A DNA stretch of 21,256 nt from Gryganskiella cystojenkinii (Eukaryota > Mortierellomycota > Mortierellomycetes > Mortierellales > Mortierellaceae), in the NCBI GenBank assembly GCA_015852425.1, contig JAAAIG010000678.1, positions 1-21,256 on the forward strand. The letters are read 5' to 3'. The translations under genes and the position numbers were made by a program. Shown piece after piece: positions 9,401-20,000 of the stretch. Under the pieces are notes generated by a model. It saw nothing but the letters and a program-made list of their open reading frames with translations, did no database searches and was not told the DNA's origin. The first letter of the stretch is position 1; every line of letters starts with the position of its first letter.

Positions 9401-12400
9401 CGTTCCTCTTCGTACTTGCTTCCAAACAAAATGTTGTCACGGATCGAAGCATTCTGGAGCCAGGCTTGTTGAGAGACATACGCGACACCGTCGTTGATCA
9501 ATCCCGTGGTAGGGTCGAATTCCTTAGCGCCGTTCAGAGGCAAGCGAGGCAAGTAGATATGGCCAGACAAGACATCCATCTCTCCGAGCATGGCCGACAG
9601 CAATGAGGTTTTTCCTGATCCAGTAGGTCCACAAACAATCGACATCTCTCCTACAGGGAACGCGACGTTGATGTTTCTCAAGATGAACTGGTCCGTATCC
9701 TCGGTGCGAACCTCCTCCACAGCGGTAGCGGAGGCAGCAGGGGTCTTGGCGCTGTCCGAGGTCCACCATTGAGCGTTGAGTCCATCCATGCCAATCTCAG
9801 GTGCTCTTGCAGTCGTGATCTTTTTGCCGTTGACAAAGACGTCCTTGATGTTGGGTTCTTCCAGGTACTCTGAGATACGACCCAAACTGACACTGGCATT
9901 GGTCAACGCCATGTAGACAGCGGGGAGACCGTTCAGGGGAGCCTTCAATCGGTTGAACAGGACCATGGCAGTAAAAGCGACAGCGGGTGTGAATTCTCCC
10001 TTTTGAAGCTTGACATAGCAGAAGAAACTGCAGAGAGTGACGAGAAGAGGTGACGAGAACCAGACCAACTGGAACAGAATAGTGTTCTTGTAGACTAATA
10101 GACGAAAATAGTGAGAATTCGTGTCAGTTATGTTGCTATCGACTCTCAAGACCGATATAGTTTTTTTGGTGGCAAATTATGCTCTTTTTCAAACCCTTAC
10201 CGTTGACCAACTTCTTGAGCTCAAACTCTCTCGCCTTCAAGATCTTTTCACTGAACGACATTTCCCAGGCAAAGAATTTGATCATACGGATTCCGGTAAT
10301 GAGCTAGCAAAAGGAGGACAAAGTTGACACAAAATTCAGTTTTGCAATTCTGAGCATGACATGCAAAGGCAAGACAAGAAAAGTCGATAAAGCTTCCGCA
10401 TAATACGTACCTCTCCCATGAGGGTGACACGGGCATCACGAGCAGCAGACAACTCGCGCTGTCCCTTGGCATAACGGGCACGGACGGCCTTGTTGATAGG
10501 AATCGTAATCACAAGAATCGACATGCCGACAAGCGAACTCCAGCCGATAAGATCGTACAACAAATAGGTACCGAGGGCGATTCCGATCGGGGACGAGACA
10601 CCAATGTGCCAAAAGTTAACCACACCCGAGACACGGACCGTATCTGTCGACATCAAGTTGACCACCTTTCCGGCACTGGCAGGCGCGTTGCTCTTGGTGT
10701 CATCCTTCTTTTTGCCATCCTTGGACTCTTCGCCTGCCTTTTTCTTCTTGTCGACGAGTCCACTCATGTCACGACGGGTCAAAGTCTTTGCGTAAATCTC
10801 GGCGTTTAACAAGGCCATCATAGACACGTTGATCTTGCGTCCCATATAGAACATCTGGGACTGAACCAACGAACGAGAGACTTGAGCGATAAAGATGGCA
10901 ATAACATACGCATATGCGACCTTGGGCGGAGCCTGAGGATCATTGACGTAGCTGAGGAAGAGCTTCAGGAAGTAAGGGACCGAAAAATCCAAGCAGGTCG
11001 ACAGGACCACAAAAGTAAACTGCCAGATGAACGAGATCAAGTTAAACCGGAGGATGCGCTTGAGCAGAGTTGAAGAAGATCTAGAATGTTTTTTTTTTTT
11101 TTGGAAAAAAGAGAAAGGTTAATTATTTAGACGGGTCACACACAGTTCAGGTTAGGATAGAAGGACACCATTGGCAGGCCAGATGGCATCATCCTTTGGG
11201 ACCGGAAAAGGGGAAAGGGAGAGATTGGCCAAAGCCAATCACCCTTTTTCCAACGTTTATCCGAAAATGAAAAAAAACAAACAGAAAATAAGAATGATCC
11301 CTTTGTAAAAATAAAAATAAAAAAGAACCTCAAAAGTGACAGGCACGAGAAGTGATGAAAAATGCCTCGACATTGACAGGTTGACAACAAGACAGGCGAG
11401 AAGCATGAACGTCGACATGTTGTCTATATGGGATGAGCTCACAAACAGAAACGTTACTTGAGTTTGTTACTGAAAATCTGGAATTGGGACCAGACAGTGC
11501 GGGCACGAAGGATGGGCAGAAGCTCGGGCAAATCGGAACTGTTCAAGGTCTTGGTGCTACCGATTTTGATGATAGCATTGAACCAGGCAAAGAACAACCA
11601 GGAAAAATAGGAAGCATAGGCTTCAGGACTGATCTCATGTTTGGCCTATTGTAGTTAAGTAGCGATAATGAGGAGAACAAAAAGAATAAAGTTGGTTAAC
11701 TTTGCCTGTTCTAGAGTCATGAGCACTCATCCTCAACGAGAGGCGCGGCAGAACTTTAAACATGGGTGCTCTTTTGACCACAAAGAGGGAATGGTTGATC
11801 ACAAATATTGAGAGTCCGTGAAGAAAAAGAAAAAAGAAAGGCGCAGGGGTAATGGTGGTGATGTGCCCAAAAGAGGGCAAGTACGACCTCGTGCTTTGTT
11901 CGGATATTCTGTCCGAACCTGTGATTTTCTGTTCTATTCTCCCATGAAGCCATCGGAGCTCTTCCCCTCAAAAAGCAGGGGCCCAATCGCGCAGTAAAAA
12001 AACGCTGCCATACACCAACAAAAAAAAAAAACAACAACAACAACAGCAACAACCATATACAAATAAAACTAAAAGCGAAGTAGGACTGAACCAACTTACG
12101 GATGAATAGCCATAGCCATAACGATGCACAAAGTCAAAGTCAAGTTCTGTAGGCATTGTCAACGCAATCGCGGTGAGGGCCAAGATGACCGAGGCCACTC
12201 CGAAAAAGACCCACATGTCCACGGGGTAATGTCCTCGGCCAGCGACAATCATGTCGATCCTGAGCCAAAAATCATAGATCAACACTCCGAGTGTTGAAGT
12301 ATAGAACCACTGAGTGGGTTGGATCGCATTCATGTAACGGACACGACGGGTCAACATGGCCAACAGGACGAAAAGAGTCAGAGTCCATCCGGCGAGTTGG

Positions 12401-12780
12401 ACAGAGGGAGCAAAGATGCGTTGGAAGAGTGTACGATCAGCGGTATCCTGGATAGCAAGGAAAAACGAGATGGCGACAAAGGCGGTGGGGATCAAGGAAA
12501 GGATAAAGAGAGCGAGGGTTCGGATCTTGATCTCCTTGGCTTTTGGTTGCTGAGTTGAAGAGAGAGAAGTTCCAGCTTCGTTGCTGCCCAAACGGGTGTA
12601 ATCGAACGTGGACTTGCGACGGGCAAAGAGCGAGGGTCTTGAAGAGGGGTCATTATCAGCGGCCGAGGGGTTCAGCTCGATGTTGGAAGACTTTGTGGCG
12701 AGGGCACAGACGGTTCCGGATATGAGGATCAACGCCAAGGGCACAGCGGCGAGGACGTGCATCAACTGGATGTCCTGCAT
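6474..12780 (-). CDS. ABC transporter, ABCC/MRP type, full length with TMD0
   Basis: This ATP-driven exporter belongs to the ABCC family, whose fungal members move glutathione conjugates, drugs or metals across vacuolar or plasma membranes. Seven exons join in phase: 12780-12100, 11645-11458, 11080-10411, 10303-10201, 10094-7496, 7363-7198, 7082-6474; 1671 aa. Order: about five hydrophobic helices (TMD0-like, residues 1-227), TMD1, NBD1 (Walker A GPTGSGKT 703-710, LSGGQ 811-815, VLLDD 832-836), an acidic/serine linker with a basic RRKST site, TMD2 with a long first outer loop, and NBD2 (Walker A GRTGSGKS 1413-1420, signature FSQGQ 1549-1553, VMDE 1571-1574, AHR H-loop). The start is the ATG at 12780; seven upstream codons are in frame but begin with GTG. 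Oddities: a lysine-rich insert in TMD1 ([16 protein letters not shown]), a ~44-residue Ser/Asn insert in NBD2, and two large introns (454 and 377 nt). The TMD0 argues against Yor1 and for a Ycf1/MRP-like member. The substrate is unknown. Confidence 0.95.
12031..12053. repeat. ACA simple repeat in ABC-gene intron 1
   Basis: Imperfect ACA/CAA triplets preceded by a run of A. They lie inside the first intron (11646-12099) of the minus-strand ABC transporter, not in coding sequence. Confidence 0.7.
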
Positions 12781-13627
12781 TGTATGTCGTTTGAAATGCA
12801 CCCAGTTTTTTGTTCGCGATTATGTTCAATTAAGAATGAGAAACAGTTAAAATGAAGTGAAGGGAAGAACGAATGAGCGCAGCAAATAACGACCCTATTA
12901 TTCGTTGCGGATAGCAATGAATGAGGAGGGAGGACAAGATGCAGAATGGATGTGTGAGTGGACAAAAAGAAAAAGAAGACACGGGCGAAGAAAATATTTT
13001 TTATCGTTTGTGGAAAGGAAAATCCGAAATAAAAGTGCGTCAGAGCACACACGCATACCCACGCACACACACAGGCTGTTATTTTGTTCACAGCGAGGAT
13101 CCATTTTTATTCTTTTTGCAAACGTGGTTCTTGGATCTGATGCGCGCAAGGGATTCATCCTGAATCAACTCTGAACTCCGCCTTTTGACTTTGCTTTGCT
13201 TCATAACATCAATAATAATGCTAATTTCAAAGACACCTTCCAGGCGCTCGATCCTCGTCGCTTTCAATCACACAACTGCGCAGCATGTGCAACCATCTCC
13301 TTAGGCGCCAACAAGTCAACCACTCCAGCCTTGGGCGACATGCTGGTCAATCATGAGACCAATTGACATCAACCACAAGTCGTTCGTGAAACAAGGCAGT
13401 TCTTAGATTGCTTTGACCATCAAGGAGGGCCGGACCATCCGCAACGTAAAAAAAATTGCCACCAAAAACATCAATTTGCCGGGGAAGATCAGTGGCAGTC
13501 ACAAAGTAAACATATTCGTTTTTTTTTTTGCTCTGTCAAAGGTTAACAAAAAGGTGCATCTCTCAACTCATTCTGTCGACTCTTATTTACATTCCTCCTC
13601 CTCCTCCTCCTCAGGTTACATTTTACC
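12781..13627. promoter_or_regulatory. Divergent promoter region between ABC transporter and REX1
   Basis: This 847-bp region separates two start codons that point away from each other, so it must hold both promoters. It has AT-rich and purine-rich patches and a CCT tract just before the REX1 start. Within it, 13275-13500 has unexpectedly protein-like open frames on the minus strand (see findings). No classical TATA box or bound-factor site could be assigned with confidence. Confidence 0.5.
13594..13613 (+). repeat. CCT pyrimidine tract ending in CAG before REX1 ATG
   Basis: Six CCT triplets run into TCAG at 13611-13614, 14 bases before the ATG at 13628. The tract may be a core-promoter or leader pyrimidine tract, or the 3' end of a 5'-UTR intron (a possible donor GTAAAC lies at 13505). 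The sequence alone does not decide. Confidence 0.5.
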
Positions 13628-16241
13628 ATGGGCGCCGACAAGAAGAGAAAGTTGACCCAGGACGATACCGGATCCGAGGAAAGATCAGCCAAGGAGCAGA
13701 AGACTGACAAGAAGGATAAAAAGTCGTCCAAGGAAAAGAAAGAAAAGAAGGAGAAGAAGGCGATCAAGGAAAAGGAAGACAAGAAGGACAAGAAGGACAA
13801 GAAGGACAAGAAGGAGAACAAAAAGGAGGTCAAGGTCAAAGAAGTAAAGGCAAAGAAGGAAAAGAAAGAGAAGAAGGAGACCAAGGAAAAGAAGGACAAG
13901 AAAGAAAACAAGGACAAGGAAGAGAAGAAGGAAAAGAAGGACAAGGACGCGGCATCAACAACCTCGAGTGCCACCACTAGCACCGTCTCAAGCGCCTCGA
14001 ATGGAGATGTCGAAATGAATTCCGCAGACTCCTCAGATGCTGCACCATCACCAAAGGGTAAGATACCACCTCCGCGCTGAAATCAAGGAGAATCATCTTC
14101 GAAGGCTAACACACATATTCTCATTCAACCAGTTGTCGTAGATGACGGACTGACGAAAAAGGAGCGCAAGTTGTTGAAACTCAAGAACCGTCAATTGAGC
14201 AGGAAGACTGAAGGCGATGGTGAACCTGCTTTAACCATCAACCAGAGTCATGAAATGCTTACCCTCAAGGTATGGATTCTTCTACACGGTCTAGGAATCT
14301 GAAGGCATGAAGTGTGAAGAAAAATTAACCCCTCTTTTGCTGTTTATTCCTTGCCCCCTCCCCCCCTCCTTCCTCATAGGATTTGCGCGAGCTTGTCGTT
14401 TTTGTGCTGACAGAGACCAAATCGTTGTCCTGGGTTCAGGTCCAGAACAAGTTCAAGATCGACAAGATGCTAATGCTCTACATTTCCGGACTCGATCCGG
14501 ATCTTTTCCATATCGACCTTCATTCGCCTGATGCTCATAAACCCATTGCTTGGATCGACAGAGTCAAGAAGCAAGGAGGACCCGTCGCCGAGTTTAAGCA
14601 ACTTCAGCATCACTTCCAAGAGATGAATGTCGTCAAGGCGGCTGGCGATCGGTTAAGGATTCATTCACCTACCAACACCCTGTTGAACGTACCGCTCAGT
14701 AACTCTGAAAAGACCAAGCGTGAAACCTTGAAGAAGAGTATGTACTACCTCCAGGAATCACTTTCAAAATGTCAATTGCTTCAATTGCTACGAGGAAACT
14801 TGGCATTTTTATTCAAGTGTCCTTTTTTTCTGATTTTTTTTTTATTTATTTTACTTATTTTTAATCCACAGAGGCTCAATCCTCCAAGCAGGTTCAAATC
14901 AAGAAGCCAGAAAACTACGTGTTGTCTCAGGAAGAACTTCGTGAGAACAACTACCCATTACCCACATACCTCGACCCAACCGCGCCTGCATTGCCAGAAG
15001 GCTGGATTGAAACTCCCAAGCTGGAAAAGAAGACGTTGACGCCCCCACCCAAGACTATGCTCGCCATGGATTGCGAGATGGTACGGAACCTTGATATATA
15101 TTCCATTATGCAGCGTGATAACCAACGGCGACCTTCAGAAAGCTAATCATGCCCCTATTTTCCATTTGTGGCGAATCAACAGTGTAGGACATCGGCAGGA
15201 CAGGAGCTGACAAGAGTCACCTTGATTGATCGCAATGGTGTCACGGTCCTGGATGAGCTCGTCATGCCCGAGAACCCGATTTTGGATTACTTGACCCAAT
15301 ACTCGGGTATGACCGCCGCCCGTCTCGAAGGCGTCACCACTCGTCTGGCCGAGGTCCAAAAGACGATCCAGCGACTTGTTACCTACGACACGATCCTGAT
15401 TGGTCATTCTCTCGAAAACGATATGCAAGTCTTAAAGTTGGCACACCCCTTTATCATCGATACCAGTGTCTCCTTTCATCATACTCGCGGGCAACCCTAT
15501 AGACCGGGTCTGAAGTGGTTGGCTCAGAAATGGCTTAACCGAGCGATCCAGGTCAACACAGAACGTGGACACGACTCTGCAGAGGATGCGCTGGCTTGTA
15601 TGGATCTCGTCAAGCTCAAGTTGGCAAAACCAGCTGGGTTTGGCGAATTTGAACAGGATCAGGAATCACTGTTCTCGAGATTGGCCAGGTTCAATAACCC
15701 GAGAACTTCAGCCTTGATCGACGCAGATTCGTTCGCGGGTCAATCTGCAACCACGACCATCAAGACGGCGAGTGACCTGGAAGTCGTCGAGGCTGTCCCT
15801 GAAGCGATCAAGAACCATAATTTTGTCTGGGCGCGTTTGAGAGATATTGAGATCAACCACGGTAAATCCCCCGTGGCCCCCGCAGAGGATGGTCAGATGG
15901 TCGACACGGGTCGTGATTCCAAGATTAGCAGTCGAGACAAGATCCAGGCGACCGAGGAAGAGATCCGGTCTGGAATCCAATCAGTCGATAAGAGTATTCA
16001 TCAAATCCTGGAGTCACTTCCATCTCGCACTGCCGTGGTCGTGACCAGTGGTCAGGGTGATCATCGTACAGTCTCGAGAATGCAGGCCAGACAAAAGACC
16101 TATCTGGATCTCCGTAAGAAGAATGTGGCCGAGGAGGACATTCCTGCGGAGGATCGATTCACGACCGAGGATGAGGCCGCACTTGAGAAGGCAGTTGAGA
16201 AAGCCAAGGCCGGTATCTGCTTCCTGATGATCAAGTCGTAG
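13628..16241 (+). CDS. REX1: Rex1/RNH70-type DEDDh RNA exonuclease
   Basis: This 3'-5' exonuclease resembles yeast Rex1 (RNH70), a nuclear enzyme that trims 3' ends of 5S rRNA, 5.8S/25S rRNA and tRNA precursors. Five exons join in phase: 13628-14057, 14133-14269, 14380-14737, 14872-15080, 15183-16241; 730 aa. Residues ~25-110 are extremely lysine-rich (KKDKKDKKDKK-type), likely nuclear/nucleolar targeting or RNA binding. A middle region (~144-370) resembles the family's conserved N-terminal part (NKFKIDKMLMLYISGLDPDL; PLPTYLDPTAPALPEGWIET). The nuclease domain begins LAMDCEM-CRTSAGQELTRV, the exon 4/5 junction falling directly after DCEM. Catalytic residues by motif: D375 and E377, D458 (GHSLENDMQVLKLAHPF), H508 and D513 (RGHDSAEDA). 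All DEDDh residues are present, so activity is expected. The C-terminal ~180 residues are family-typical but of unclear role. The start has a good context (accATGg). An AATAAA follows the stop. Confidence 0.93.
13700..13957 (+). repeat. Lysine-rich low-complexity coding tract
   Basis: Within REX1 exon 1, AAG/AAA lysine codons alternate with GAG/GAC acidic codons and form short tandem units such as KKDKKDKKDKK. The strand is almost pure purine, and its complement gives a spurious Ser/Phe-rich open frame. Confidence 0.85.
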
Positions 16242-16254
16242 ATTCACAGAGTCG

Positions 16255-16260
16255 AATAAA
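16255..16260 (+). terminator. Polyadenylation signal of REX1
   Basis: AATAAA lies 13 bases after the TAG stop of REX1 and is a canonical eukaryotic polyadenylation hexamer. It is unusually close to the stop, so a further downstream signal may also be used. Confidence 0.5.
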
Positions 16261-17024
16261 AATAGTAAAAAGAGATGAGGCGAAAAGTAAAGAGAAAGTG
16301 GAAAGAACACCAGAAGAGGGGAAGAGGGGTTGGTTGTTGGATATTTCGGCGACCGAGGGATAGTTTGCTTGAGACGCGATCCTCAACCTGACGAGGAGAG
16401 ACAAAAAAAAATAGGAGTGGGAATGCAAACATAAAAAAAATTACGCGCACGGATCAAGTTCAAAAGGGGGCTGGGACAGTGGCACACAAAGGAAACCCAT
16501 CAAGAACGTCTTTTCGTTCGGTTTGCTGCATATTTGAGGAGTGAGAAACTCCTTTCCGTTCCTTGCCCCCTAGAAATCTAGGATCATTATTCATCAAGTG
16601 AAAGAAGAGAAAGAAAAAAAAAACATGAGGAGAGAGTGCCAAAGAAAACAAGGGGTGGAGGGAACTCAACCGTGTTGTGGATGTTTTTTTTTTTTTTGCC
16701 GTTCGTGGCCCAATGAAAAGAAGACAAGGCCCACCGAGGCAATGCTTTCAAGAGAGAGAAAAACCATCTTTTCGTCGAACCACGGTCACCCCATTCTCAG
16801 GGGTGATGTTATTGTGGTCGCTTTCAAACTGGAGATCGTAGAGTGCAAAAAAAAAACAAGCGTCCTTTAAGAACTTCCTCTTCCGCTTTCTCTCTCTCTG
16901 CCTCTCTTCTCTTTTTCTCTTCGTCGCACACCTCTCTTTCCGATCTTTCCTTCCTTTCGACTGTATAATTCGTAGCAACAGCTTTCTCATCTCCCTCTTT
17001 GTTTCACAGACCAAACCTGGTACC
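16261..17024 (+). promoter_or_regulatory. REX1 3' flank and PDI promoter region
   Basis: About 760 bp without a gene. The left half is purine-rich 3' flank. 16874-16960 is a strong CT-rich tract typical of fungal core promoters, followed by a TATA-like TATAAT at 16964-16969. TTTCACAG at 17002-17009 could be a leader splice acceptor. I looked for unfolded-protein-response elements expected for an ER chaperone gene: a lone CCACG occurs near 16781, but no CCAAT stands at the spacing of an ERSE, so no UPR element is claimed. Confidence 0.5.
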
Positions 17025-20000
17025 ATGCGCATCTCAGCAGCTATCGCACTGGTCAGTCTGGCCGCCTCAGGAGTCGCCCATGCTTCTGACGTTATTCAAT
17101 TGACCAAGGACACATGGAAGGAACTCATTTCACCCGATCAAAAGATTGCCATGGTCGATTTTTATGCACCCTGGTGCGGTCATTGTAAAACCCTCGGTAA
17201 GAAGTGAACCTAATCGGTTGGAAGAGAGCATTGGTAATACCGTATAGGAGAGGAAGAAGAATTCGAGAAAGTTAAAAAAATGCCGAAGAAGAATCTAATG
17301 ACTCTTTTTGAAACGATTTCGTAATGCAGAACCCGAATATGAAAAGGCCGCCAAAGAATTGAAGAAATCAGATATCCCCCTCATCAAGGTCGATTGTACC
17401 GAGGATATGGAACTCTGCAAAGACTTTGAGGTTTCTGGCTACCCAACCTTGAAGATCTTCAAGTAAGTCTTCGCTTCTGTCTTTCAGATAAACGATTTAC
17501 TTTGATTTTCGGGAATGTTTTGTGCAACCATAAGTTGAACTCTCTCACGCCCTCTTTTTAACATTCTTCGTCGCCCTTTCCCCCTCTTTCTTACTTTTTC
17601 TTTTTCTTTTTTTTACTTTGTAGGAACGGTATTGCAAGAGATTATAAGGGTACCCGTAAATCAGACGGCATCATCTCCTATATCAAGAGACATTCCGGTC
17701 CACCAGTGAAAGAAGTCACACCCGAGACCTTACCTGAATTCTCCCAGTCGGAACGCGTCGTCGTCGTCGCAGTCCTCCCCAAGGGTTCGCCCATGCATGA
17801 GGAAGTCGAAAAAATTGCCAACTATTATCTCGATGATTTCCTCTTTGGTGAGGTTGAGACCCACCCGGACGTCAAGGCACCCGCAATCGTGCTTTACAAA
17901 CAATTCGATGAAGGCAAAACCATTTTGGAGGGAGATTTCACAGAACGGTCCCTCGTCACTTTTGTTCGGGCTAACTGTATCCCAATGCTCGATGAGATGG
18001 GTCCCAGGAACTATGCGCATTACATGGATGCAGGCCTCCCGCTTGCTTATTTGTTCTTTGGTAACCAAGACCAAATGAACGAGTACAAGAGCGATCTCCT
18101 CGAGTTTGCTCAAGAGATGAAGGGTCAAGTCAATTTCGTCACAGTCGATGGTTCGAGATTCGGTGCTCACGCTGGCAACGTCGGTCTCAAGGATGACTGG
18201 CCGGGTTTCGCCCTGCAGGATGTCCACACTGCAGACAAGTACCCACTTGAGCTGACCGAGGGTGAAAAGTTGACCATTGAAAAGATGCGTGAACACACTC
18301 TCAAGATCCTCAATGAAGATCTCCGATTGAAACTCAAGTCTGAGGCCGTCCCCGAGAACCAAGACGGTCCCGTGACGATCGTTGTTGCCCATAACTACAA
18401 GGAGATTGTCGAAAATAACACCGACAAGGATGTCCTCATCGAGTACTATGCTCCCTGGTGTGGCTTTTGCAAAATGTTAGCTCCTGTCTATGACGAGCTC
18501 GGCGAACTCTACAAGGGTTCCAATATCGTCATTGCCAAGATTGACCACACCGCGAACGATCTTCCGATCTCGGTCCCCTTCCAAGTCGACGGTTACCCCA
18601 CGTTCAAGTTCAAGAAGGCCGGCTCCAAGGATTATATGGATTACGAGGGTCAACGCACTAAAGAAGACTTTGTCGACTTCTTGAACAAACATGCAATCAA
18701 CAAGTTTGACACTGGTGTTGTCAAGGCCCCCCGATCTGAGGCCATCCCCGAATCCCAAGATGGTCCCGTCACAATCCTGGTCGGTAAGAATTACAAGGAG
18801 ATTGTCGAGGAGAACGCGGACAAGGATGTCCTCATCAAGTATTATGCGCCATGGTGCGGATTCTGCAAAGAGCTCGCACCCCTCTATGACGAGCTCGGTG
18901 AACTCTACAAGGGCTCTAATATTGTCATTGCCAAGATTGATGCCACTCTCAACGAGTTGCCAAGCTCTGTTCCGTTCAAGATCAGCGGTTACCCTACCAT
19001 CAAGTTCAAGAAGGCCGGCTCGGACGAGTACATTGACTACAGTGGCCAGCGTACCAAGGTCGACTTTGTTGACTTTTTGAACAAGAACGCCAAGAACAAG
19101 GTTGACGTTGGTATTGTGAAGGATGTCAAGTCCGAAGCCATTCCTGAATCTCAAGACGGACCTGTTACGATCGTGGTCGCCAAGAACCATGAAGCGATCG
19201 TTGAGCAAACGGAGAAGGATGTCCTGATCGAGTATTATGCGCCATGGTGCGGATTCTGCAAACAACTCGCCCCCATCTATGATGAGCTCGGTGAACTCTA
19301 CAAGGGAACCAATATCGTCATCGCCAAGATGGATGTGGTTGCAAATGAACTCCCCAGCTCTTTGCCTTTCAAGGTCGAAGGTTTCCCCACGATCAAGTTC
19401 AAGAAAGCTGGCACTGATGAGTATATCGAGTACCACGGCGAGCGTACCAAGGAGGACTTTGTTGAGTTCTTGAACAAGAACGCAAAACACAAGGTCGATA
19501 CCGGCATCAAAAAGAAGATGAAGTCAGAGTCTGTCCCAATCTCCCAAGACGGTCCTGTAATGATTGTGGTTACCGACAATCACAAGGAGATTGTTGAGCA
19601 GGAAGAGAAGGATGTCTTGATCGAGTACTATGCGCCTTGGTGCGGTTTCTGCAAACAACTCGCACCTATCTTTGACGAGGTCGGTGAGCTGTACAAAGGC
19701 TCAAACATTGTCATCGCCAAGATGGACGTGACCGCGAACGAGCTCCCCAGTTCGTTGCCTTTCAAGGTTGAAGGTTACCCCACGATCAAGTTCAAGAAGG
19801 CTGGCACTGATGAGTATATCGAGTACCACGGCGAGCGTTCCAAGGAGGACATTGTTGATTTCTTGAACAAGAACGCGAAACACAAGGTCGACACCGGCAT
19901 CAAAAAGAAGATGAAGTCAGAGGCTGTTCCAGCTTCTCAGGACGGTCCTGTCACGGTCGTGGTTGCCGACAACTACAAGGATATTGTTGAGCAGGAAGAG

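Noticed and set aside
11257..11442. Hydrophobic 61-codon frame inside ABC intron 2 as an extra exon
   Set aside because: Joining exon 2 (ending 11458) directly to exon 3 (starting 11080) restores the codon phase; including this stretch would need a ~35-nt intron and breaks the frame.
12780..12801. A seven-residue longer N-terminus for the ABC transporter
   Set aside because: The upstream start would be GTG; the ATG at 12780 is the first standard start and directly precedes the first hydrophobic helix.
13594..13613. CCT triplets considered as a repeat array of functional interest
   Set aside because: Only about six units of a trinucleotide with no spacers; a simple pyrimidine tract.
13543..13983. 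Ser/Phe-rich minus-strand open frame of 146 codons that could pass for a membrane protein
   Set aside because: It is the complement of the lysine-rich REX1 exon 1; alternating F and S are produced by antisense AAG/AAA and GAG/GAC codons.
18477..19490. A 337-codon open frame on the minus strand, opposite the PDI repeats (also 17730-18392 and 19917-20591)
   Set aside because: It is the antisense shadow of the repeated, codon-biased PDI exon; it repeats with the same period and has no family features.
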